A stretch of DNA of 6,062 nucleotides from Faecalitalea sp. UBA4312 (GTDB lineage: Bacteria; Bacillota_I; Bacilli_A; Erysipelotrichales; Erysipelotrichaceae), in the NCBI GenBank assembly GCA_002394635.1, contig DGUK01000056.1:1-6062 (forward strand). Direction: 5' to 3'. A program made the position numbers and the translations under genes. How positions within the stretch are numbered: position 1 is the stretch's first letter; each line of letters opens with the position of its first letter. Below are positions 1-5,469 of this stretch, in pieces. The notes beneath the pieces were generated by a model, which was not told where the DNA came from, ran no database searches, and worked only from the letters and a program-made list of their open reading frames with translations.

Positions 1-488
1 AATGCGGTCGTTTCCACTTGATCGATGGTCTGACGAATGACGTATTCCTGACCGGAAGACAGTTTTTCCTGTATTTCCTGTTCACTAAGCTTTTTACAAG
101 GGTCTTCGAACAGGAACGTTTCCCCCTGCTCTTTCCGCATCGCTTCAATGTCTTCTTCTTTACAGAAACAATAATGGGCGCCTTTAAGCTGGATCAGCTT
201 TTCCGCATACCCCTTATACATCGGCAATCGTTCGCTTTGAATATAGGGTCCGAAATCACCGCCAATATCCGGTCCTTCATCCCATTGCAGACCGCACATC
301 TTCATAGTATCGTAGATGATATCCACAGCTCCTTCCACTTGTCTTTGCTGGTCTGTATCTTCAATACGCAGCAGGAAGTCACCTCCATCGTGCTTGGCAA
401 TCAAATATTCAAATAACGCCGTTCTCAGATTTCCAATGTGCATATAGCCTGTCGGACTCGGCGCAAATCTTGTTCTCGTTTTGTTCAT
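1..488 (-). CDS. gltX: Glutamyl-tRNA synthetase, N-terminal part (runs off left edge)
   Basis: Class I aminoacyl-tRNA synthetase that attaches glutamate to tRNA-Glu in the cytoplasm (and to tRNA-Gln if the enzyme is non-discriminating). The first 162 residues are visible with no stop before the window edge; the family is usually about 470-500 residues, so roughly two thirds is missing. Seen: the opening [20 protein letters not shown] with the HIGH-type motif HIGN at 17-20, [11 protein letters not shown] at 22-32, the RIEDTD motif at 41-46, then GPYIQSER at 80-87 and a CFC pair at 107-109 followed by C131 in the insertion that holds zinc in some members. The ATG at 488 is chosen because AAAGGA (497-502) lies 8 bases upstream and the protein begins just before the conserved RFAPSPTG. 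The KMSKS loop and the anticodon-binding domain, which would bear on tRNA-Gln discrimination, lie outside the window. The identification is secure. Confidence 0.96.
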   Translation of the reverse strand, partial: MNKTRTRFAPSPTGYMHIGNLRTALFEYLIAKHDGGDFLLRIEDTDQQRQVEGAVDIIYDTMKMCGLQWDEGPDIGGDFGPYIQSERLPMYKGYAEKLIQLKGAHYCFCKEEDIEAMRKEQGETFLFEDPCKKLSEQEIQEKLSSGQEYVIRQTIDQVETTA

Positions 489-511
489 GATATCAATCCT
501 TTCGCGAATAT

Positions 512-540
512 ATGATACATGAACCCGAACATTCTTTCAA
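512..540 (-). promoter_or_regulatory. Predicted sigma-A promoter of gltX
   Basis: On the minus strand TTGAAA (535-540) and TATCAT (512-517) are separated by exactly 17 bases, a good housekeeping promoter pair. The expected start of transcription near 505 leaves a leader of about 17 bases holding only the ribosome binding site. That is too short for a T-box or other leader riboswitch, the common control of synthetase genes in Bacillota. Inferred from consensus match and spacing. Confidence 0.6.
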
Positions 541-614
541 CAATACTATAAGGATAAAAAATCAATTATTTTACTTGTTCTATGATAATCTTATAAAAAA
601 ATCAACAAAAACAG

Positions 615-643
615 TTGTAAATATTTAGAATAAATTGTACAAT
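615..643 (+). promoter_or_regulatory. Predicted promoter of tRNA-Gln
   Basis: TTGTAA (615-620) and TACAAT (638-643) are 17 bases apart, matching the housekeeping consensus at 4 and 5 of 6 positions. The predicted start near 650 gives a short leader of about six bases before the mature tRNA 5' end at 656. It is divergent from the gltX promoter, with about 75 bases between the two -35 elements. Confidence 0.65.
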
Positions 644-655
644 GTATTAGCGCAT

Positions 656-731
656 TGGGGTATAGCCAAGCGGTAAGGCACCAGACTCTGAATCTGGCAT
701 TTCCTTGGTTCGAATCCAAGTACCCCAGCCA
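656..731 (+). tRNA. tRNA-Gln, anticodon CUG
   Basis: Reads CAG glutamine codons. A full cloverleaf can be drawn: acceptor TGGGGTA (656-662) with TACCCCA (721-727); D stem GCC/GGC (665-667, 677-679); anticodon stem CCAGA/TCTGG (681-685, 693-697) around loop CTCTGAA with CTG at 688-690; T stem CTTGG/CCAAG (704-708, 716-720) around TTCGAAT; discriminator G728 and encoded CCA at 729-731. It carries features known as GlnRS identity elements in E. coli: the U1-A72 pair, G2-C71, G3-C70, G10, G73 and a CUG anticodon, and most of it resembles E. coli tRNA-Gln(CUG). The variable region (698-703) is six bases, one more than in the E. coli tRNA. It stands alone, with its own promoter and terminator, between gltX and a reductase gene. 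Confidence 0.96.
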
Positions 732-740
732 TTTAACCAT

Positions 741-767
741 AAAGGGACATCCTGTCCCTTTTTTTTT
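741..767 (+). terminator. Intrinsic terminator after tRNA-Gln
   Basis: A 9-bp perfect stem, AAAGGGACA (741-749) with TGTCCCTTT (753-761), has a three-base loop and runs into a T tract ending at 767. It begins nine bases after the tRNA CCA end, so the tRNA is a single-gene transcription unit. Confidence 0.9.
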
Positions 768-789
768 ATTGAAACAGTCTTGAAAACAG

Positions 790-817
790 GTGACGAAACC
801 AAGGTTGATGGTATAAT
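790..817 (+). promoter_or_regulatory. Predicted extended -10 promoter of the reductase gene
   Basis: A perfect TATAAT (812-817) is preceded by TG at 809-810, giving an extended -10. A weak -35 candidate, GTGACG (790-795), lies 16 bases upstream. The expected transcription start is about 824, so the leader before the ATG at 834 would be only about ten bases and would contain part of the AGGTGA ribosome binding site. The promoter call rests mainly on the extended -10. Confidence 0.6.
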
Positions 818-833
818 GATGTAGGTGATAATG

Positions 834-1466
834 ATGAAGAAAAAAGTATTGATAACCGGTGGTCATGGAGATATCGCGATGGCCATTGTCAAATTACTCG
901 AAGAAGAAGGGTATACCGTTCTGGCGACCAGCCATCAACAAATGGATGTCACGGACTGGGAACAGATCGAATCTGTAATGAAGGAATTCAACCCAGATAT
1001 TCTGATCAACAACGCTGGGTACGTCGTTCCCAAATCCATTCGCCAAACGGATCTTGAAAGCGCCCGCAAACATATTGAAATCAATTTGGGTGGTGTCTTC
1101 TACTGTACAGAAATCGGATTGAAATACAATCCACAACTGCAGATTGTCAATGTCGGCAGTGCCGCTGCTGTGGAAACTCACGCCACATGGAGTGGATACT
1201 GTGCCGCCAAAGCCGGCGTTATCATGGCTATGAAGTGCTGGGCGGAAGACGGAATCAATATCGTCACCATCTCTCCGGCAAGAACACGGACGAAAATGCG
1301 AAAAAGCCTGTTTCCCGATGAAGACCAGAATACTCTGCTGGAACCGGATGATTTTGCCAAGGTGGTAATGAAAGCCGTCCATAATGAATACCAGCCAGGA
1401 ACCCATATCATTGTCCGTAAACAAAACGTGCAAGCTATTCTCAACGGTGAAATCGGGGATCAATAA
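834..1466 (+). CDS. Compact short-chain dehydrogenase/reductase (SDR), substrate unknown
   Basis: Predicted cytoplasmic NAD(P)-dependent oxidoreductase of 210 residues. Seen in order: VLITGGHGDIA (5-15), the glycine-rich dinucleotide-binding turn; DVTD (38-41), the adenine-pocket acid; NNAG (59-62); the active-site Asn in IEINLGG (N84); catalytic Ser109 in VNVGSA; and Tyr122 and Lys126 in the YxxxK motif. The tetrad is complete with normal Ser-Tyr spacing, so an active enzyme is expected. It is shorter than the roughly 250 residues of classical SDRs such as FabG: the second strand runs almost directly into DVTD, removing about 20 residues of the usual helix and strand. The usual cofactor-selecting acid or base after strand 2 is not obvious (ATSHQQ), so NADH or NADPH preference cannot be told. 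Frame-matched starts exist at 825 (GTG), 831 and 834; 834 is preferred because AGGTGA (823-828) lies five bases upstream. It has its own promoter and terminator. Confidence 0.88.
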   Translation: MKKKVLITGGHGDIAMAIVKLLEEEGYTVLATSHQQMDVTDWEQIESVMKEFNPDILINNAGYVVPKSIRQTDLESARKHIEINLGGVFYCTEIGLKYNPQLQIVNVGSAAAVETHATWSGYCAAKAGVIMAMKCWAEDGINIVTISPARTRTKMRKSLFPDEDQNTLLEPDDFAKVVMKAVHNEYQPGTHIIVRKQNVQAILNGEIGDQ

Positions 1467-1486
1467 CCCCTTTCTCTGCCTATATC

Positions 1487-1551
1487 AAAGCTCCCTTTCT
1501 GATGGCCGGCGATTAGCATTCGCTGTCTTTCATAAAGGGAGCTTTTTATTT
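1487..1551 (+). terminator. Long-loop terminator between convergent genes
   Basis: A perfect 12-bp stem, AAAGCTCCCTTT (1487-1498) with AAAGGGAGCTTT (1534-1545), is followed by a T-rich tract to about 1551, 20 bases after the reductase stop. The loop is unusually long at 35 bases. It can fold further through ATG/CAT (1502-1504 with 1531-1533) and a small GCGA/TCGC hairpin (1509-1512, 1520-1523). In the minus direction the stem is followed by TGATATAGG rather than a T run, so it should stop the convergent PepSY gene less well, yet I see no other terminator for that gene. Confidence 0.8.
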
Positions 1552-1577
1552 TATTTCATTGTTTATGGATCCATATT

Positions 1578-2228
1578 CTAATCATCGGTTCCCAAATCCG
1601 GATCATCATACATATCATCCGTAATATCGTTTTCTTCATTGTCTATTTCTTTGCTCAGTATGGTTCCCTCTTGCGCATCCACATAATACTCATACTCTAC
1701 ATTGTCTGTTGCGACAACAAACTCAATATCGTAGATTTTCTGCCCGTTATTTGCGGTAAAAAGATGGATTTCCTTGACAAGAACAGCTTGTGCATTATAC
1801 CCTGCATCCTGCAGTGCGATGGCCAGCGCCTGTTGATCGGTTAACATGCTGCCGGTATCCGTTTCTGTCTGGTTGGCTTTTACCGATTCGTCTTTCGTCG
1901 GACTCTTTTTTTGTTTTTTCCAACTTATCTTTTCATAACTTGCTTCCAGAACATCACCGGTTTCTACTTCAATTTCAAATTCATATTCCCCTGTCTTCTT
2001 TTTGTTGACAAACTCAATGACATAGATTTCTACACCATTTTCTACTTCTTTTTTCTCTTTTGTAAAGGTGACATCCTTTGATTTCAGGTTGACAAGATCC
2101 AACACTTTATCCTTTGCCTCTTCCATCGTCATTTCACCGGCGGCCTTTAACGAAAACATAGAAAAGGAAAAACACAGAGAAGCCATCACCAACACAAAGA
2201 CCAATTTCTTTAGGATATGTTGTTTCAT
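1578..2228 (-). CDS. Secreted protein with two PepSY-like repeats and acidic tail
   Basis: A 216-residue exported protein of unknown specific function. Residues 1-30 form a signal peptide: MKQHILKK, a hydrophobic core about 9-26, and a plausible cut after the alanines at 29-30. No convincing lipobox is seen (Cys19 is preceded by Leu). Two PepSY-like units follow, about 32-103 and 128-195. They share the pattern IY.IEF (68-73 and 165-170), then EYE with alternating acidic and hydrophobic residues, then a G.(V/I)L turn (91-94 and 188-191), so they look like an internal duplication. A Lys/Thr-rich linker (104-126) joins them. The last 20 or so residues are very acidic, with Asp and Glu making up about half. 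PepSY domains occur as propeptide inhibitory modules of M4 peptidases and as free-standing secreted proteins; a protease-modulating or cell-surface role is only an inference. The start at 2228 is chosen over an in-frame 2267 start because AAAGGAGG lies eight bases upstream and the signal peptide begins there. The gene is monocistronic. Confidence 0.85.
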   Translation of the reverse strand: MKQHILKKLVFVLVMASLCFSFSMFSLKAAGEMTMEEAKDKVLDLVNLKSKDVTFTKEKKEVENGVEIYVIEFVNKKKTGEYEFEIEVETGDVLEASYEKISWKKQKKSPTKDESVKANQTETDTGSMLTDQQALAIALQDAGYNAQAVLVKEIHLFTANNGQKIYDIEFVVATDNVEYEYYVDAQEGTILSKEIDNEENDITDDMYDDPDLGTDD

Positions 2229-2306
2229 AGATACTTCCTCCTTTACACATATCTTTATTACACACATAAGGTAGTCACAACATTTATTTAAGTATTACTT
2301 ACATTT

Positions 2307-2336
2307 ATATTATGACAGTCTATGAAAATAAATCAA
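2307..2336 (-). promoter_or_regulatory. Candidate promoter of the PepSY gene
   Basis: On the minus strand TTGATT (2331-2336) and TAATAT (2307-2312) are 18 bases apart, each matching consensus at four of six positions. The implied leader is about 70 bases and ends in the strong AAAGGAGG ribosome binding site (2237-2244). The region is AT-rich and other -10-like strings exist (a TATAAA overlaps this one), so the assignment is tentative. Confidence 0.35.
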
Positions 2337-2375
2337 CCCCCTTAAAAGCGGATGCAACCCATCGATTGTTCCTAT

Positions 2376-2407
2376 CATAAAAAAATAACCTGTCATCCAA
2401 TGACAGG
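2376..2407 (-). terminator. Intrinsic terminator of glnS
   Basis: On the minus strand an 8-bp perfect stem, CCTGTCAT with ATGACAGG (2400-2407 and 2389-2396), with a three-base loop is followed by TTATTTTTTTA (to about 2378). It starts 17 bases after the glnS stop. It separates glnS from the downstream PepSY gene, whose promoter lies just beyond. Confidence 0.9.
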
Positions 2408-2424
2408 CTATCACATACTTTATC

Positions 2425-4086
2425 TTATTTTGGTAATTTAAAGGAGCTCTTTAAGGAAGTAATACGGTTAAATACCGGCTGGCCTTCTTTTGAATCCTTG
2501 GTATCGATACAGAAGTACCCATTCCGAATAAACTGGAACGAATCTCCCGGCTGATACTGATCGATCGTCTGCTCAATATAGGCTGTATCGATCACAGTCA
2601 GTGAATTCGGATTCAGGTTTACCGAGCCATCCTCGTTATAAACACCTTTTTCTTCATCCACAAGGTTTTCATATAAACGCACCGTTACCTTTTTAGACTG
2701 GTTAACCGGTACCCAGTGAATCGTACCCTTGACTTTACGACCCGTAAAGCCCGATCCGCTTTTGGTTTCCGGGTCATAAGTACAATGTACTACTGTTACG
2801 TTTCCCTGCTCATCCTTTTCAAAGCCGGTGCATTTCACGAAGTAAGCATTCATCAGACGAACTTCATTGCCGACAAACAGACGGAAGTATTTTTTCGGCG
2901 GTTCTTCCATGAAGTCATCCCGCTCGATCCACAGTTCCTTGCTGAATGGAATCTGACGAACACCTAGCTCTGGATTTTCCACATTATTGGTGGCTTCCAG
3001 ATATTCGACCTGCCCTTCCGGATAATTGTCAATGACTAGCTTGATTGGATCCAGAACAGCCATCAAACGCGGTGCCTTCGGCTTCAGATCATCCCGAATA
3101 CAATATTCAAGCATCGCATAGTCGACAGACGAATTGCTCTTGGAAACACCAGCCAGATCCATAAACTTCTTAATAGACTCTGGTGTAAACCCACGGCGGC
3201 GCAACGCTGCAATCGTAACCAGACGCGGATCATCCCATCCATCTACGATTTTCTGCTCTACCAAACGTTTAATATAACGTTTTCCGGTAATTACATTGGT
3301 TAAATACATTTTGGCAAATTCAATCTGTTTTGGAGGGTTTTCGTATTCCAATTCCCGTACCACCCAGTCATACAATGGACGATGGTCTTCAAATTCCAGT
3401 GTACAGATAGAATGTGTAATTCCTTCGATTGCATCTTCGATCGGATGGGCAAAATCATACATCGGATAGATACACCATGTATCTCCGGTATTATGATGTG
3501 TCATATGAGCTACACGGTAGATTACCGGATCTCGCATATTGATATTCGGACTCGCCATGTCGATCTTGGCTCGCAATACTTTCGAGCCGTCTTCAAATTC
3601 ACCGTTTTTCATTCGTTCAAATAAATCCAGGTTTTCTTCTATACTTCGATCTCTGTATGGGGAATTCTTTCCAGGCTCTGTCAATGTACCACGATATTCA
3701 CGGATCTGCTCAGCACTCAGATCGCACACGAAAGCTTTTCCCTTTTTGATCAGCTTTACGGCCGCTTCATACATTTGCGGGAAATAATTTGAGGCAAATT
3801 TTACTTCACCTACATAATGAGCACCCAGCCACTCTACATCGGATACAATAGATTTTACAAATTCCATATCTTCCTTCACAGGATTTGTATCGTCAAATCG
3901 AAGATGAAAATCTCCATGATACTCCTGTGCCAATCCATAGTTTAATAAAATGGATTTTGCATGCCCTACATGAAGATATCCATTCGGTTCCGGCGGAAAA
4001 CGTGTCGCAATTTTTGTATACTTTCCTTCCGCCAAATCTTCATCGATGATTCTTTCTATAAAATTCTTACTTACCGGTTCAGTCAT
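2425..4086 (-). CDS. glnS: Glutaminyl-tRNA synthetase
   Basis: Cytoplasmic class I synthetase that attaches glutamine to tRNA-Gln using ATP. The 553 residues match the usual length of bacterial GlnRS (E. coli about 554). Seen: [18 protein letters not shown] with HVGH at 39-42; LRFDDTNP (62-69); the tRNA acceptor-binding and active-site stretch with [16 protein letters not shown] (204-219) and [12 protein letters not shown] (230-241); [16 protein letters not shown] (281-300); [13 protein letters not shown] (322-334); and the C-terminal beta-barrel anticodon-binding region, including [11 protein letters not shown] (449-459) and the closing GYFCID...PVFNR (523-541). The KMSKS loop is divergent: ITGKR (266-270) where E. 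coli has VMSKR, keeping the Lys-Arg. Two starts are possible; the ATG at 4086 is preferred because AAAGGA (4094-4099) lies seven bases upstream, while for the ATG at 4092 it would be only one base away. It has its own promoter and terminator. With a matching tRNA-Gln(CUG) and gltX nearby, it implies direct Gln-tRNA formation. Confidence 0.97.
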   Translation of the reverse strand: MTEPVSKNFIERIIDEDLAEGKYTKIATRFPPEPNGYLHVGHAKSILLNYGLAQEYHGDFHLRFDDTNPVKEDMEFVKSIVSDVEWLGAHYVGEVKFASNYFPQMYEAAVKLIKKGKAFVCDLSAEQIREYRGTLTEPGKNSPYRDRSIEENLDLFERMKNGEFEDGSKVLRAKIDMASPNINMRDPVIYRVAHMTHHNTGDTWCIYPMYDFAHPIEDAIEGITHSICTLEFEDHRPLYDWVVRELEYENPPKQIEFAKMYLTNVITGKRYIKRLVEQKIVDGWDDPRLVTIAALRRRGFTPESIKKFMDLAGVSKSNSSVDYAMLEYCIRDDLKPKAPRLMAVLDPIKLVIDNYPEGQVEYLEATNNVENPELGVRQIPFSKELWIERDDFMEEPPKKYFRLFVGNEVRLMNAYFVKCTGFEKDEQGNVTVVHCTYDPETKSGSGFTGRKVKGTIHWVPVNQSKKVTVRLYENLVDEEKGVYNEDGSVNLNPNSLTVIDTAYIEQTIDQYQPGDSFQFIRNGYFCIDTKDSKEGQPVFNRITSLKSSFKLPK

Positions 4087-4112
4087 AGTCATTTCCTTTC
4101 GTCAACACACGT

Positions 4113-4141
4113 ATTTTATCATAGATGTTAGCTGCCGTCAT
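4113..4141 (-). promoter_or_regulatory. Predicted promoter of glnS
   Basis: On the minus strand ATGACG (4136-4141) and TAAAAT (4113-4118) are 17 bases apart, matching consensus at four and five of six positions. An overlapping TATGAT (4118-4123) is an alternative -10. Transcription from about 4106 would give a leader of about 20 bases, just enough for the AAAGGA site and too short for a T-box. The -35 abuts the T tract of the upstream terminator. Confidence 0.55.
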
Positions 4142-4165
4142 AAAAAAAAGATCATTATTGATCTT
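4142..4165 (-). terminator. Terminator overlapping the end of the small RHH-like gene
   Basis: On the minus strand AAGATCA (4159-4165) pairs with TGATCTT (4148-4154) around a four-base loop ATAA (4155-4158), followed by a run of T to 4142. The stem begins inside the last codons of the 65-residue gene and its TAA stop codon lies in the loop. The stem is only seven mostly A-T pairs, so it may be leaky and allow some readthrough into glnS. Confidence 0.65.
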
Positions 4166-4352
4166 CGTTCTTATGCCTTCTTTTCATAGGCTTTTTAATA
4201 TTATCCTCATCTTCAAAGAAGGCTTCCAATATTCTCTCGATGGCCATTGTATGGGTCTGTCCCATCTCTTCGGCATAATCACTTAATTTTTCATAAATTT
4301 CATTGTCTAAATAATATGAAATTCTACGTCCATCCTTTTTTTTGCGTGCCAT
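4155..4352 (-). CDS. Small ribbon-helix-helix-like DNA-binding protein
   Basis: A 65-residue basic protein with the layout of the Arc/MetJ/CopG ribbon-helix-helix fold: basic N-terminal arm MARKKKDG, a strand RRISYYLD (9-16) that would pair with a second subunit and contact DNA, a first helix NEIYEKLSDYAEEMG (17-31), and a second helix THTMAIERILEAFF (33-46), then a basic tail (54-65). These proteins act as dimers, as repressors, plasmid copy or partition factors, or antitoxins. No toxin or partner gene adjoins it, so it is a lone regulator or orphan. The ATG at 4352 has GGGAG (4363-4367) ten bases upstream, a slightly long spacing. It has its own promoter with a perfect TATAAT, and its terminator overlaps its stop codon. 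Its target is unknown; itself or the downstream glnS are the nearest candidates. The fold call is from sequence pattern only. Confidence 0.75.
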   Translation of the reverse strand: MARKKKDGRRISYYLDNEIYEKLSDYAEEMGQTHTMAIERILEAFFEDEDNIKKPMKRRHKNEDQ

Positions 4353-4355
4353 ATA

Positions 4356-4394
4356 TCAAAATCTCCCTGTAGAAGGTATTATACATGATTTTAA
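4356..4394 (-). repeat. Inverted repeat flanking the -10 of the RHH-like gene (possible operator)
   Basis: Plus-strand TCAAAATC (4356-4363) and GATTTTAA (4387-4394) form an inverted pair matching at seven of eight positions, 23 bases apart and enclosing the TATAAT of the small gene. Ribbon-helix-helix proteins commonly repress their own promoter by binding short repeats, so this is a candidate autoregulatory site. The arms are AT-rich and could be chance. Confidence 0.25.
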
Positions 4395-4406
4395 CAAAAA
4401 ATAAAA
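4378..4406 (-). promoter_or_regulatory. Predicted promoter of the RHH-like gene
   Basis: A perfect TATAAT on the minus strand (4378-4383), with only a weak -35 (TTTTAT at 4401-4406, 17 bases away). Transcription from about 4371 would give a leader of roughly 19 bases holding the GGGAG site. The weak -35 is what would be expected of a regulated promoter, but that is inference. Confidence 0.5.
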
Positions 4407-4447
4407 TCGAAAATTATAAAACTATGCTCATTCGTGTGTATCATTGG

Positions 4448-4476
4448 AAAATAAAGCGGATATGCTTCATCCGCTT
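4448..4476 (-). terminator. Intrinsic terminator of the galM-glcK operon
   Basis: On the minus strand an 8-bp stem, AAGCGGAT (4469-4476) with ATCCGCTT (4454-4461), with a seven-base loop is followed by TATTTT. An imperfect outer extension, GGAAA with TTTCC, spans 4446-4483. It starts 37 bases after the glucokinase stop and separates the sugar operon from the small regulator gene. Confidence 0.85.
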
Positions 4477-4512
4477 ACTTTCCAGTTTATTTTCAGCTCC
4501 ATTCAAGTCAAT

Positions 4513-5457
4513 CTATTTTGCATTCCCATCGATAGCCATTTTTACAGCGCCGTACATACCGGCATCATTGGATAATACAGCCAGTTTAAATTCCGCGTTT
4601 TCCGTTGCGTGGAATGCATACTTCTTATAGTATTTCTGCACCACGTCAATAACGATCTGGCCAGCTTTGGATACCCCGCCGCCAATGACAAATACTTCCG
4701 GATCTACCGTTGCCGAGACATGTGCCAATGCCGTACCCAGCGTTTTTCCTAACTGCTCTACAACGGAAGCAGCAGCCGGGTCGCCTTCCTTCGCTGCATC
4801 AAACACATCCTTACATGAAAGATTGCTCAAGTCCTTCAATACGCTTTTATCGGTAGTATTCAATACTTTATTCGCCATTCGTACAACACCGGTTGCCGAT
4901 GCATATTGCTCCAAACAACCTGCTTTTCCACAGCCGCATAATTCAGTTTCTTCATCGTTCACATGGAAATGACCGATTTCACCACCAGCTCCATTGGTCC
5001 CTGCCAAGATCTTGCCCTGCAAAATAATACCGGCACCAACACCGGTTCCCAGTGTCACCATGATCACGTTATTGAAACCTTTACCGCCACCCTTCCAGTA
5101 TTCACCAAGGGCAGCTACATTGGCATCATTCCCTACATACGCCGGGATCCCATGCATCAATTCCTGCATCTCAGTAGTAACATCCTTTTGTTTCCAGCCT
5201 AAGTTAACACAGCCGTTCACAACACCGTTTTCTAAAACCGGACCAGGTACACCAATACCAATACCAATAACTTCCGAAGCACCGATATCGTTTATTCCCA
5301 TTTCTCTGTGAATGGAATCGGCAATATCCTGCAGGATCAATTCTCCGTCATTTTCTTTTCTTGTCGGAATTTCCCATTTGTTTTTTATGTTTCCATCTTC
5401 CGTAAAACGGCCGATTTTAACAGTGGTTCCGCCAATATCTACTCCAAATACGTGCAT
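4513..5457 (-). CDS. glcK: ROK-family glucokinase
   Basis: Cytoplasmic kinase expected to convert glucose and ATP to glucose 6-phosphate. The 314 residues resemble Bacillus-type GlcK (about 321) throughout. Seen: the phosphate-binding VDIGGTTVK (6-14), GVPGPV (69-74), VNLGW (84-88), catalytic Asp111 in GNDANVAALGE, VTLGTGVGAGI (134-144), GAGGEIGH (157-164) with sugar-binding Glu160 and zinc-ligand His163, the zinc cysteines C174, C176 and C181 in CGCGKAGCLE, the SATG turn (187-190), and VIGGGVSKAG (257-266) near the C-terminus. All key residues are present. An in-frame ATG at 5472 overlaps the galM stop (ATGA), but the start at 5457 is preferred: AAGGGAG (5463-5469) lies five bases upstream and the protein then begins at MHVFGVDIGG. 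It lies 11 bases downstream of galM in one operon. Other ROK sugar kinases (fructose, N-acetylmannosamine) share these motifs; glucose is the best guess from overall likeness and galM pairing. Confidence 0.9.
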   Translation of the reverse strand: MHVFGVDIGGTTVKIGRFTEDGNIKNKWEIPTRKENDGELILQDIADSIHREMGINDIGASEVIGIGIGVPGPVLENGVVNGCVNLGWKQKDVTTEMQELMHGIPAYVGNDANVAALGEYWKGGGKGFNNVIMVTLGTGVGAGIILQGKILAGTNGAGGEIGHFHVNDEETELCGCGKAGCLEQYASATGVVRMANKVLNTTDKSVLKDLSNLSCKDVFDAAKEGDPAAASVVEQLGKTLGTALAHVSATVDPEVFVIGGGVSKAGQIVIDVVQKYYKKYAFHATENAEFKLAVLSNDAGMYGAVKMAIDGNAK

Positions 5458-5462
5458 TTGTA

Positions 5463-5469
5463 CTCCCTT
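5463..5469 (-). promoter_or_regulatory. Ribosome binding site deciding the glcK start
   Basis: AAGGGAG on the minus strand lies five bases before the ATG at 5457 and touches the last base of the galM stop codon. No such site precedes the upstream ATG at 5472. Ribosomes finishing galM would end on this site, so translational coupling is likely. Confidence 0.7.

Noticed and set aside
18..416. Plus-strand open frame of 132 codons at the left edge
   Set aside because: It lies antisense to gltX, whose class I synthetase motifs are unmistakable; the composition is that of a shadow frame.
704..731. 3' end of tRNA-Gln as an integration (att) site
   Set aside because: No integrase, no mobile genes, and no second copy of the tRNA 3' end was seen in the window.
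591..866. Minus-strand open frame of 91 codons
   Set aside because: It runs antisense through tRNA-Gln and its terminator; translated tRNA complement explains its middle part.
894..1463. Long minus-strand frame of 189 codons opposite the reductase gene
   Set aside because: Antisense to a gene with intact SDR motifs, promoter and ribosome binding site; no coding signal of its own was recognised.
1564..1575. Perfect 12-bp palindrome TATGGATCCATA just after the PepSY stop
   Set aside because: About one or two 12-bp palindromes are expected by chance in 6 kb, and nothing nearby suggests an operator.
4113..4165. Possible riboswitch or T-box leader for glnS
   Set aside because: The space holds only the preceding terminator, a promoter and a 20-base leader, too little for a structured regulator.
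4385..4630. Plus-strand frame of 81 codons in the gap before glcK
   Set aside because: It reads through the operon terminator and antisense into glcK, has no ribosome binding site, and its start overlaps the promoter of the small minus-strand gene.
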